A DNA stretch of 18,624 nucleotides from Entrophospora sp. SA101 (GCA_958430865.1 CAUDNR010004341.1:1-18624); one strand, 5' to 3'. Positions 7,566 through 18,005 are shown, numbered from the stretch's first letter. Made by a program: numbers and translations. Notes: generated by a model not told the origin, from the sequence alone.

Positions 7566-10500
7566 CTAGATATTTGTTGATGATGCCTTTGTTTCCATCT
7601 CTAAAAGAACCCATTCGTCTTTAGATTTCTTTCCTAATATACCACGATCTGTCCAAAATTCCATTTTATATTTAAGTTTTTGTGGATCATATTTCATCTG
7701 TTTTGCCAAATCATCCAATTTCCATGTATCTAATTAAATAAATAATATAATATATTAATATATATATATATATATATATGTATAGCATTTAAATAATATA
7801 CTTGAATATACCTTTTTCTTGAAAATGGTATATAATTGTTGCATGAACCGGTTCTACTTCCATTTCAAGTGTTTTCCCTTGAAATTCCAATTCCAATTGA
7901 ACTTTGCCGAGTGAAGGTAACCAATTAAGTTTTCTTCTTGGTTTTAAACTTTGAAAGGCATTATTATAAGTTTTCATTTCACTAAAGTAAATAAATTTAT
8001 TACAGTTATGAAAATAAATATATAAATACTATTTAGGAATATAAAAATTATAACATACTCAGATATTGGAGGCGGAACTTCAAATTCTTCATTATTAATA
8101 GTTGGCCAAAATAATCTTGAAAGAATGGAAGTATATAAAATTTCCTATAGTAAATTAAATTAATGATGAGCTTCGTTCATAAATATAAATAAACACAGGT
8201 ATATTTACATTTTCATTATTTAAAATTATTTCAAGATCTGATGACTCGGCTGCATTTTTACGAATTAATCTTTCATTATTATTATAAATATTTCCATTTA
8301 TTCTTTTTGAATCTGAAATATCTTTAACCATTACTTCAACAGTTGACATTTTAGATTCGCCAAATCGAAGTTTAAACAATTCGAGTTTAGCTAGCTTTTT
8401 GAAAATGATGATTATGATAATGATGCGTATATATATATATATATATATATATCATAAATGCTTATTACTTTAGTTGTTGGAAATAGTTATCTATTAATTA
8501 AATATTGTTAATTTAAATACCTCCTTTGTAGTATTAAAATCAGTTTTTAATAATAGACATTCTGCCATTTGTCTTTGAATTTCTTCGGTGAGTAATTCTG
8601 TATTATCGAATAAACTAATAAGTAAATTCGTCATATCAGCTAATCGATATATTGATGATTTGTATTCTATTTTAGAATAAATATAAGTTGCATGAATAAT
8701 AATAATGATGAGTAAAAAAATCCATCAATATCAGCCATACAGATTGTATATAATTTGACAAACCAGGTCCAGCATCCACAGGATCCGGTATCCAATTATC
8801 ATCATCATCTAAATTGTATTCATCATCATTTTGATTTTCTATGGGAATTTCAGTACGTCCCAATTCATCAATCAGCTCAAAATTAGGATTTTTATCATCC
8901 ATCCAACTATTTACTAAACAACGAGCTGCATCATCACGTTGTTTCCTTTGATTAATTATTATCATTATTAATATAATTATTAGATTGTAATTATTAAATG
9001 ATTTGATTTGATTTTAAATTAAATAATATGATAATTTATTTATTGCCTTCTACCGTAAATAATTTCGTATTGGAATAGTGATTTTTTCTAATAAAACGCC
9101 AGAAGGGTCCAATAATCTTAAACATTTAACAGTTGACATATACGTATTTATTATATCCATTGTACTGGCACCTGGAATAAGTAACCTTTTTCGAAATCTA
9201 TATATATAAATATATAAAATGTTATATTTTTATAATATGCAACAAAAAATATAAATAATAATATGACAGAGCATCGGGTTTATAAATAAAACTTACGCAT
9301 TTTGTAGCGATTGAACAAGTCGATGTTTATAATCTGTATCTAATCTCTTCATGCATATCTATAATATTACACATAATATATTATTTTTAAATATTACTTA
9401 AAATGAAAAAATTAAAACAAAATAAAAAAAAATTGAATATATTTAACGCACAACTAAATCACTAATGGCAGTTTTAGATTCAGGAAAATCAACAATTACA
9501 TCGAATAATTCTGATATTCTACCAATATTATCGTTGTTGTTAATATTATCCATTTGTTATGCATATAAAAAAAAATCCTTTAATAAATAAATAAAAATAC
9601 CTTGAATTGCAAAAAATCATGCAAAAGTGATAATTAAGTCTTTTAACCCAAACGTTGATATCATCTTAAATATGTAAGTTAATTAAAAAAAATCGTATGT
9701 TTTTGTTTCTATAATAAATAAATTCGTATCTTTCTTATTACCTTTTATTGAAATATTGAAATCTAAAAAATTAGGAGTTATAACAATCTGTAACCAAGGA
9801 TAAAGAACAGAATATAACCATTTTGTTGTACGTCGAAGCATTGATTTATCAAATGTGTTTCTGCAAGTATCTACTACCCTTGATTCAATCTGTTCACACA
9901 ATGTATTCTCCAAAACATCTTTTGTACGTTGTATTAAACCCAAAGAATGCATTTTATTGCATAAACTTGAAAATGTAACAATTTGACTAATTAATTCATT
10001 CTTAAATGAATTTGGATCATTATTCTCATCGTTGTCGTCAACACCAATTCCAGCATACTTTTGATTTAATCCATCTTCTTCTTCTTTTTTCGCATTATCA
10101 TGAGAATCATAATTATCTTTATCATCATCAACAATTTCCATTTTATCAACATCATTATCCTCATCATCATAATCCTCATCACCATCACTCTTATTCCGAT
10201 CACCATTGTTATCATCATTATTATTATTACAAACATCCAATTCTTGTTTTTCAGATATAACACTTAAGTCATCCTTACTTTTCCAAACAAAAAGTTCATT
10301 ATTACCAGGTAAAGCTTTGGGTAATTTTGATGAAAGTGAATATATTGACTTGATATTTGTGAATCCAAGACTTATTAATTGATCAAATTTCCGAAAACAT
10401 ATTTCAATAAAAATTTTTGTTAAATTTTTAAATAATGATGGTACAATTGAAATAGACTGAAACTTATCACTCAATGAATAATATAAATGTGTATGATATT

Positions 10501-11483
10501 GAATATAAAATTTTTGTAATGTGTCAGAGCTGTCAAAAAAAAAATTTTTTTTTATTATCAATATTATTATTGATGAAAGAAAAAACACCATGTCATTTTA
10601 AAAACAAACAAAATCAAACCTAGTAAAAATTTCTAAAAGTAAACCTTCAAATTTCTTAAAATGAATATAAATATCACCGATTATCGTTGAATAATCTTCA
10701 CAGAATTTATTTTCTAATTTATCATTAATGTTTGATTCATCATCACTAATAATAGGCTCTAAAAGAAACTAAATCAATCGATCAATGATAAATATATATT
10801 TATATATATATATATCATTATAAAAGTCTTTAATCATTAATTATTTAAATATAATAATATTTTCATAAAATCACATGCCAACCAATCTTCTCGCCATCTT
10901 TCCAATTTATCATCAAAATTTTTTGAAAAATGTTGACAGACAGCATCTATAATTATTATTGATTCATATATTAATATATGATTGTAATTAAAATTAATAG
11001 CTGTAAAGAATCAATCTACGCGTTCTATACAATCAATTACCAATGTACCATTCAACCAAGCGAGTTGCTAAAGGTGTACGTTGAATAATAATCAAACTAT
11101 CTCTAATTACTATAGGAATTTGTTTAAAGTCTATATATAAAATTAAAATTTCTTTTTGTTAATTATGATAAATTTTAACGAAATACAAAGCCTTTATATA
11201 TACACATAATGTAGGTACATTATTACCTTCTTCATTCTTATCAAATCTGAAAGGATCTAACCATAATGTAATCAAAGACCATGCCTGAAAAAATAGATTA
11301 TCTTTAATTGATTATAATAATAACATGAAAAAAACCGCGATTTTTAAAAACCTTTGTTGTATTTATTAATCTTTCTACGTCTGAATCATCTTGAATTATA
11401 TTTAATTTTTGATATGTAGCATTCCATTGTTGTTCTATTGAATCAACCTCTACATCAAAATTTAAAAAATCACTATTATCCAT
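7566..11483 (-). CDS. APC2: Anaphase-promoting complex subunit 2 (APC2), cullin-like scaffold
   Basis: APC2 is the cullin-like subunit that pairs with RING subunit APC11 in the APC/C, the nuclear ubiquitin ligase for cyclins and securin. Fifteen exons keep phase: 11483-11352, 11284-11227, 11130-11041, 10946-10879, 10768-10620, 10529-9742, 9510-9452, 9358-9297, 9197-9054, 8945-8764, 8666-8521, 8394-8197, 8144-8059, 7981-7812 and 7729-7566, about 831 residues. Diagnostic blocks match animal APC2: ELFDVIVDFPESK, CLRLLDPSGVLLEKITIPIR, NWIPDPVDA, LELFKLRFGES with EVMVKDISDSKRINGNI, a short FWP, RRKLNWLPSLGKVQLELEFQ, and the winged-helix stretch DTWKLDDLAKQMKYDP. Residues of about 270-325 form an acidic Asp/Asn insertion. 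The protein ends soon after DEWVLLEMETKASSTNI, so the C-terminal WHB domain of other APC2 proteins appears to be missing. Two junctions are uncertain: exon 4 to 5 (no in-phase GT donor; a GC-AG intron at 10878 fits) and exon 6 to 7 (acceptor CAG at 9513-9511). The start is the first ATG before a well-spliced N-terminus. Confidence 0.93.
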
Positions 11484-11749
11484 ATTGCCAAGACAACAAA
11501 CATTGTTTGATTGGTTTATTTTCCAACTACAAATTTAATGTTTCGTGTAACAACACTAAATTTTTTTTTAAAAAAGTAGAAAAAAATAAATAAAATTGTA
11601 TTTTTTTTTGTTTTTTCTTAGATTTTACACCAAAAAAAACAAATAAATAAATAAATAGTTTCATTAGTTTCATTTATAAATCTTGAGTGAGATATACATC
11701 ATAAATAGTCTTTCTATTGTGGACCCATATATACCATTTATTTATAAAA
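11484..11749. promoter_or_regulatory. Divergent promoter spacer between APC2 and the GOLPH3-family gene
   Basis: Only 266 bp separate the two start codons, which point away from each other, so both promoters must share this stretch. It contains T and A homopolymers at about 11559-11575 and 11601-11610 and an ATAAATAAATAAATA run near 11642-11656. These poly(dA:dT) tracts are the kind known to keep fungal promoters free of nucleosomes. I see no specific factor site that I can name. Confidence 0.55.
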
Positions 11750-12980
11750 ATGTCAGCAAGTGGCTTACAGAGGAGAAAAATTGCTGGAGGAATAAATTCT
11801 AATAATTCTTCATCATCAATTGAGGGCAATATTTCAACAAATTTAGAAAGATCACTTTCAAATGAAAGTGGCGTTAGAGTAGCCGTAGATCCAAATGATA
11901 TGCCAGATGAATTAGATAAAAAACAACCAAAATTAACACTTATGGAAGAAGTGTTATTATTAGGTTTAAAAGATAAACAGGTTTTTTAATTATATTTTTT
12001 TCAGTAAACTTGATTTATTAAAGGGGAATATTTTATAATCTTCTTTTCATTGCATAATCGAATACATGCAATTGAAAACATAATTGATAAAAAAATTTAT
12101 ATATATATATATATATATATTTAATCAGGGCTATCTTTCGTTTTGGAATGATAATATATCTTATACTCTTAGAGGTTGTATTCTTATGGAACTTGCTTTT
12201 CGAGGTAGAATAGCAATGATAAAAGATCCTGCTCGTCGTAAATTTCCTCTTTCAGATAGGTATATTGAAGTTGTAGATGAAAAATTAACAGGGGAAGTGT
12301 TGTTGGATGAGGCATTAAAAATGATGAAATCTAGTGAAATAATGAGTGTGGGAAGTTGGATTGATTTAATGAGCGGTGAGTTTTTTTTTTTTTGACCTCT
12401 TTTTGTGTATGTTGGGGGAAAAAAATAAATGAATAAATTTTATTAAATTCTAATTCCTCCCTTCCTCTCACGCTTCTAATTAATAGGAGAAACTTGGAAT
12501 GTGATGAAAATTGGTTATCAATTAAAACAAGTAAGGGAACGATTAGCAAAAGGATTGGTAGACAAAGGAATTTTAAGAACTGAGAAACGCAACTTTTTAC
12601 TATTTGATATGGCAACACATCCTGTAAGCGATACTACAGCAAAAGAAGAAATTATAAAAAGAGTAATTAAAACTTTAACACATCTTAATCACTCATCGAC
12701 TTCCTCAATATCAGACCCAGATATACCATTTAGTTTACTGCGTACTATATCTATGGTATGTGCTTCATACGCAGCCAACGTATTAGAAAATGCATTAGTT
12801 CAATTGAATCAGGAAATGAGAGAAAAAGCTTATGTTAAAGTTGATGAAATGTTAAGTGAATATTCAGTTTGGCCATTTGCAAAAAAAATCAAATTAGATA
12901 TTCCGGAAGGTAAAGATTTACAAATTGAAGTCGTGGCTGCTGTATTAAACGTTTTCACAAAAATGGATAGCATTTTGTAG
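11750..12980 (+). CDS. VPS74: GOLPH3/Vps74 family Golgi PI4P-binding glycosyltransferase retention protein
   Basis: Three exons in phase, 11750-11980, 12129-12375 and 12487-12980, give 323 residues, close to the usual 300-345 of the family. This family binds PI4P on Golgi membranes and links glycosyltransferases to COPI vesicles. The N-terminus has LQRRK, like the Arg cluster of yeast Vps74 that contacts COPI. The core follows the family closely: [57 protein letters not shown], then [15 protein letters not shown] and [17 protein letters not shown]4P-pocket residues correspond to W83, R92, K173 and R176; Lys rather than Arg at 173 is the yeast-like state. The C-terminus ends [14 protein letters not shown] as in relatives. 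Donors are CAG/GTTTTT and GTGAGT. The frame reaches upstream to 11717, but the ATG at 11750 matches family N-termini ([10 protein letters not shown]). Residues after the Arg cluster are Asn/Ser-rich. Confidence 0.96.
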
Positions 12981-13601
12981 TAATAGATAATGATAATAGC
13001 AATAATGATTATTATTATTACTGTTATTATTACAATATTTGTATTTTTTGGGGGGAGGGTCAGAATTTTTAAAGGAATAATTTCTTCTCTTTCACATATA
13101 CACATTGTCTCTTTTTTCTTTTTTTTTTTGATCGTTAAATTTAGAAAATTTAATTTATATTAACTAATTAATTGATTATTATTTTTAATTTATATAATAT
13201 ATATTATTTCATAATGAGAGAAATATCATACACTACAACTGCTAAAGATTTAATTATAAAAAAAAAAATCAATCAATGTAATATGAATCATGCAATAATT
13301 ATTATAATTATTATAAAAATAATTATAAATAATAAAAACAATTTTCAATTATATAGAGCTTTTTTTTTAATTAATTTAATAAAATTACAATAAAATTAAT
13401 TTACATATTCTTTTCACATTTATTATTATTTAATGAAATAAATAAAATTAAAAATTAAGTTAAATAAATAACCTAATTGATAAATAAATAAAATATAGTA
13501 AAAATTATTTATACATATATTTATGATAATAATGATAATAATACAAAAAAATACAATAAACACCGTCACATCATCTTCCTTTTTTTTTATTTCTTTAATT
13601 T
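12981..13601. other. Convergent intergenic spacer
   Basis: This 620 bp holds the 3' flanks of the GOLPH3-family gene (+) and the zinc-module gene (-). It is very AT-rich, with TAA/TTA and AAATAA runs that supply many AATAAA-like hexamers on both strands. The 73-residue frame at 13172-13393 is Ile/Asn/Lys-only in character and not a gene. Confidence 0.55.
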
Positions 13602-16346
13602 TTAATTTTGATTTTCACGAGCTAGTTTTCTAGCTACATAAGGATCAATTCCATCATCATACGATTCATTACGAGTCACTTTAATATCAGGACCAGTAAA
13701 TTCAAACTTAGGATTAGGTTCGTAGGGTGGAGGTGGTTCTTCTTCGTATGCTTGAGACTCATCAATTGAAACTCTTTGTAGTTGTAGAGACAATGGGGTT
13801 AATGAAGGGGAAGTTGTTATAGACGGGGTTAATGAAGAAGGAATTGTTATAGATGGGGTTAATGAAGAAGGAATTGTTGTAGATGGGTTTAATGAAGGTG
13901 GAGTTGTTATAGGTGGAGTTAATGAAGGAGAGGTGGTTGGAGATGATGGAGTTGGTTGATTTGGTTGTAGATTATGTGGTCTATTTGGTTTTGGTTGAGG
14001 TTGACTATTTGGTCTTGGTTGTGAACTATGATTTGGTTGAGGCGACTTGCTTAATCTGATTTGAGTATTTTGAGGATTTGGGTTTCTTTGAGGAGATCTG
14101 CTTGAACTTATTTGTGGATTTTGTGGATTTGGGATTGGTTGGGCTACTATAGCCGGACTAGTTGGTTCAAGTTGTTGTTGTTTATTTGGATGATTTTGTT
14201 TCAATGATGATGATGATTGTGAATCAGATGTTGATGATTGTGAATTTGATGATGATGATTGTGAATCCGATGTTGATAATTGTGAATTTGATGATGATGA
14301 TTGTGAATTTGATGATGATGATTGTGAATTTGATGCTGATGATTGTGAATTCGATGATTGTGAATTTGATGATGATGATTGTGAATTTGATGATGATGAT
14401 TGTGAATTTGATGATGATGATTGTGAATTTGATGTTGATGATTGTGAATTTGATGTTGATGATCGTGAATTTGCTATTGATGATTGTGGATTTGATGTTG
14501 CTATTGATGATTGTGGATTTGATGTTGCTATTGATGATTGTGGATTTGATGTTGCTATTGATGATTGTGGATTTGATGTTGCTATTGATGATTGTGAATT
14601 TGATGATTGTGAATTCGATGATCGTGAATTCGATGATCGTGAATTTGATGTTAATGATTGTGAACTCGATAATTGCAAATTTGAGTATGGTTTACTATTA
14701 CTTACAAAATATTCAGAGTTACGTGTCTGTGATAAATGATATCGGTTGCGAGAAGTTGGTAATGTCTGTGATCTTGATAATGATGAAAACGATGGCATAT
14801 GATATTGCGATGATGATGATGATGATGATGATGAAAAAGATGGCAAAGTATTAAAATCGTTGTTATCAGTTGGATATTTATTTTTATTACTATTTTTATA
14901 AAAATTATTATCAATGTTAGCGTCGTTATCATCATCATCACTATCATCACCATTATCATCACCATCATTATCATTATCATAACCATGATAATTATTAACA
15001 TCATCGTCATCATTAATATTATCAACATTAGCATCATCGTCATCATTAATATTATCATCATTAACAACATCATCATTAATATCATTATCATTATCATCAT
15101 CATAATCATCATAATCATCATCATCATTATTATTATCATTATCATTATCATCACCATGATAATTATCATAATTATGGCCATCATTTAAAGAAGCAGCAGG
15201 AGTGATAGTAGAAGAAGGTTTTTCAGCACCCATAATAAAAAAATCTGGTTTCTCATCTTTTAGTCGTATGAATTTTGATTGCCTTTTTCCTAACTGATTA
15301 TCATCATCACCATCATCATTATTATTTACTTTCGGCTGTTTTGGTTTCTTTTTCTTTACTTGTTTTGGCTGTGGGTTTTTCTGTTGTTCATTGAGTTGCC
15401 GTTTCAATTGTTCTATTTCTTGTTGCATTTTTAACATATTTTCGTGTGGTAACTGAAAAAACTGGTAAGGAGATGGATTTGGTGATGTTGGTGATGTTGG
15501 TGATATTGGTGGTATTGGTGATGTTGGTGATGTTGGTGGACTCAATCCTCCTGTGTAAAAAAAATTAGAGTAATAAAATTAAAACTCGTGAATAATAATA
15601 TAATAATATCATTAAAAAAACTAACCTTCGGCCCTTTCTTTGCAACTCTTAGTACAATAAAGAGAAAATCTACGATTTGCTGGATCGTACCAACGTTCTT
15701 TTCGATTACATTGATGACACATTGATTGTATATGGGGATATGGTTGCAGTTGTTGTTTCTGTATGTATTGCCGCTCTAGCTCTTGCTGCATCTGTTGTTG
15801 CCGCTGTTTCTGTAGAAATTGTAGCCGTTGCTGTTCCTGTAGGTATTGCTGTTGCTGTTGCTGTCGCAGTAGATATTGTTGCTGTTGCTGTTGCAGTATA
15901 TATTGTTGCTGTTGCTGTTGCTGTTGCTGTTGCAGTATATATTGTTGCTGTTGCTGTTGCAGTTGCTGTTGCTGTCGCCGTCGCTCTAGCTCTTGCTGTT
16001 GCAGTTGTAATAATTTTGAATTTTCTTGTTGTTTACACTTATTACTACAATATTTCTGCAGTACATTGTTTAGTTTAATAGCTGGATTTATTTTGCACTG
16101 ATTACATAGTGGAAACCGACCTATTTCAATTTAATGATTGTGACATTAGTAACAAAAGTATTGCTAAACTTTTTTGATGGATAAGCTCTTCCTTCAAAAT
16201 AAAAAGATCTTTAATGAATTTAATGTAAATAGTTTACCACTGTGTGCAGCTAGAGTTCTACAGGAGGTACCACAAAAATTACTAGCATTACGTGTCTTGG
16301 GATCAATATAAACTTCCTTCTTGCCACAAAATGCACAAAGAATCAT
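13602..16346 (-). CDS. Low-complexity protein with three CxxC...CxxxC zinc modules, poly-Gln and a PPPY motif
   Basis: Three exons in phase, 16346-16238, 16120-15626 and 15550-13602, give about 850 residues; donors are GTAAAC and GTTAGT, acceptors ATAG and ACAG. Three modules of one pattern are visible: C4/C7/C25/C29, C42/C45/C61/C65 and C171/C174/C192/C196, each CxxC, a spacer with Asn/Pro, then a FC or YC and CxxxC (for example CAFCGKK with FCGTSC; YCSNKC; YCTKSC). They should bind one zinc each; similar modules occur in fungal multi-domain proteins, some with PARP domains, though I see none here. Between modules 2 and 3 lies a Gln-rich stretch. After module 3 come SPTSP repeats, a short coiled coil (MLKMQQEIEQLKRQLNEQQK), a Lys-rich possible nuclear signal, an Asp/Asn tract, Ser/Asn/Gln repeats, Pro-rich repeats and a C-terminus with EEEPPPPYEP, a PPxY motif that WW domains bind. 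The function is unknown. The ATG at 16346 directly precedes the first module. Confidence 0.8.
13801..13950 (-). repeat. Coding minisatellite, 30 bp unit, five copies
   Basis: Units start exactly at 13801, 13831, 13861, 13891 and 13921, each beginning AATGAAG on the plus strand. They encode ten-residue repeats of the type SLTPSITIPS near the C-terminus of the zinc-module protein. The copies differ at several bases, mostly conservatively (Ile/Thr, Ser/Pro), and all keep frame. Confidence 0.85.
14196..14665 (-). repeat. Coding minisatellites, 18 bp and 27 bp units
   Basis: An 18 bp unit encoding SSSNSQ or close variants repeats through most of this stretch, with shorter 12 bp versions (SNSQ/SNSR). 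Inside it, at about 14471-14590, a 27 bp unit encoding SSIATSNPQ occurs four times almost unchanged, which suggests recent slippage or unequal exchange. All units are multiples of three, so the frame is kept. The high regularity makes length differences between strains likely. Confidence 0.9.
14920..15180 (-). repeat. Asp/Asn-coding trinucleotide-rich tract
   Basis: Imperfect ATC/ATT repeats on the plus strand read as GAT and AAT codons on the minus strand, giving a long Asp/Asn region in the zinc-module protein. The repeat leaves both strands open (a Met/Ile frame at 14702-15184 minus and an all-Ile frame at 14985-15188 plus), and these are artefacts. Confidence 0.85.
15770..16015 (-). repeat. 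CAG/CAA-rich poly-glutamine tract
   Basis: Imperfect CAA/CAG codons give several Gln runs, with the phrase QQYILQQQQQ repeated. The plus-strand frames through here (at 15677-16078 and 15763-16101, of Val/Ala and Cys/Ser) are shadows of the same trinucleotide repeat. Confidence 0.9.
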
Positions 16347-16672
16347 TTTTTTTATGAAGAATTAAAAAAATCGAGAAAATTGGAAAAATTTTTTTTTTTA
16401 TGAAAAAACCGGAAAATAGATTTTTATGTAGGATGATGGCTGAATTTATTTATTTGTTTATTTCATTTTACAAAAAAATGATTTAGGAATCCATCTTTCC
16501 TTTTTATTTTTTTCCTGTGAAATAAATGTGATTGAAAATTATCCAATACAATTTTATTTATTATTATTCATTTTCATTTTTGAAAAAAAAAAAACATCAA
16601 TTAGGTTTATGTGAATACAAAGTGAAACAATTACAATTAAAATTAAAAACATTGCCTTTATGGTACTTATTA
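16347..16672. promoter_or_regulatory. Upstream region of the zinc-module gene
   Basis: About 330 AT-rich bases lie between the start at 16346 and the end of the small gene behind it on the same strand. A and T homopolymers (for example 16387-16399 and 16583-16594) are present; I see no distinct factor site. Confidence 0.35.
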
Positions 16673-16757
16673 TTATTTTGTGCTTCTAAAATTAAACAAA
16701 GATGATGCATTATCATTACCATCATCGTTAAATTTTTGCTTCAAAGTTATAAGATTT

Positions 16758-17482
16758 TTAAGAAGCTCGATCGTTAAAATTATTAAAATCAATATGACCT
16801 AAAGAAACAAAAATATTGATATTTATTGTATGTCTGCCGATGAAAATTGGCATTCTGAAATTTCAATTATTGCATTCATTTTTAAACTCAGAGTATGGAA
16901 GTTATGGCATACATGTGAAAATAATTTTTTTAATAGTAATAATAACAGTAAATTTTTAGTTTAGTAATTAATAGATAAAGCAAATATTAATTATTTATAG
17001 TAAAGTTACAGTTTTTATATGATATTTTCTTAATTACAGTTTGTTCTCTGTTATCATAACTTGGGTGTTTATCAATCTTATAATTTTAATAATAACGTGA
17101 CAAAATATGGAACAGTGTGAGCATTTTGCCACCTTATGTGTTTGTGGTATAATGCATTGATAATAATAATAATAATAATAATAATAAAATACTTACTCCC
17201 ATCCTTTTGCTAAAATTTGGATTGGAATTATCAAAAAGTTTATCATTATTAATATACAAGCTGGCAAAGTTCTTTTTCAAGTTGATCTTTGTTTTGAATT
17301 TCTTCTATTGGAGTTGTAAATTCATGATTTGATCTGTATTTATGTAAAACGTTCACCCAGAAAGTAGTATTAGTATTAGTATTTTTTTTTTGTGGTTTCC
17401 GGAATGCCCCGAAGATTAAGTTTCTTTTATTTGTTCTAACGATGGGTACAAAGGATTCTGTCATTTTAATATTTAAGATCAT
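16758..17482 (-). CDS. Small unidentified gene with alternative splice models
   Basis: The first exon begins at ATG 17482 or 17464 and runs to 17258. It encodes a basic, protein-like sequence (MTESFVPIVRTNKRNLIFGA, later FWVNVLHKYRSNHEF and EEIQNKDQLEKELCQL). The frame then stops eight bases into a likely intron. Model A: intron 17257-17210 (GTATAT...TTTTAG), a 13 nt exon 17209-17197, a strong GTAAGT donor, then acceptor TTTAG at 16801-16799 and a last exon 16798-16758 ending SHIDFNNFNDRAS; about 87 residues. Model B: one long intron from 17257 straight to 16798, in another phase, giving a 41-residue tail with a hydrophobic start (VILILIILTIELL) and ending at 16673. I favour A because it uses the strong donor. 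Family not recognised. Confidence 0.5.
17161..17187. repeat. (TAA)n microsatellite
   Basis: Nine uninterrupted TAA units lie just inside the large intron of the small minus-strand gene, directly after its GTAAGT donor. Confidence 0.9.
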
Positions 17483-18003
17483 AAAGAAGTCAATTTATTA
17501 AAAAAAAAAACAATAAACGTAACTTCATTGGCATACATACAATAAACTAGTTATTGAATGACAATGCATGCAATAACTACCATTTATAATGGAGTAGTGA
17601 AGATATAGTAAAATATCTAGTGATGCAAAATTTTTTACTATTTGATTTTATTGATTCTTTTTTCACAGATAAAATTACCAATTTAGTTTATATTTTATTA
17701 TAAAGCATTTAATACCGCACCAGTTTGAATGCTAATAATTATTTTGAAAAAAACATCACATAATAATCAGTCAATTTCTTGTTAAAATAAATAGAAAACC
17801 AACAAACATAATATAACTTAATTAAAATTCACGATCAATACAAACCATCCGTCGCTTAGCATAAGAAATATCCGATTGATTATATAAACTACAGTATCAA
17901 CAATATGAAATCCTTTCAAGGCTTAAAGGTTGATACTTTTGGCCTGACAGAGTGCAAATTGATTATTATCCAAGGACTCTTTAATAGAAAAATTCATTAT
18001 ACA
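17483..18003. other. AT-rich spacer, no supported gene
   Basis: This is the upstream flank of the small minus-strand gene. A 34-codon plus-strand frame from ATG 17905 (MKSFQGLKVDTFGLTECKL...) ends at a TGA at 18007-18009 that is part of the inverted-repeat element's terminal sequence. Its composition is fair but it is too short and unsupported to call a gene. Confidence 0.4.
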
Positions 18004-18005
18004 CA

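Noticed and set aside
10006..10263. His/Tyr-rich plus-strand frame and Met/Ile-rich minus-strand frame
   Set aside because: They overlap the acidic insertion of APC2, whose frame is fixed by conserved sequence on both sides.
11717..11749. Upstream ATG at 11717 as the GOLPH3-family start
   Set aside because: It would add MWTHIYHLFIK before a perfect family N-terminus; the ATG at 11750 matches Vps74-type proteins.
12331..12618. 95-residue minus-strand frame; also one at 12830-13105
   Set aside because: Both are antisense to well-conserved exons of the GOLPH3-family gene.
13172..13393. 73-residue plus-strand frame in the convergent spacer
   Set aside because: Almost only Ile, Asn, Lys and Phe; not protein-like and without support.
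14162..14854. 230-residue plus-strand frame of Met/Val/Leu/Ile repeats
   Set aside because: It is the antisense shadow of the Ser/Asn/Gln minisatellite in the minus-strand zinc-module gene; the trinucleotide-based repeat keeps several frames open.
14702..15188. Met/Ile-rich frame (minus) and poly-Ile frame (plus)
   Set aside because: Both are shadows of the GAT/AAT tract that encodes the Asp/Asn region in the true frame.
15677..16101. Val/Ala-rich and Cys/Ser-rich plus-strand frames
   Set aside because: They are antisense readings of the poly-Gln CAA/CAG tract; the minus-strand frame has Cys modules and clean splice sites.
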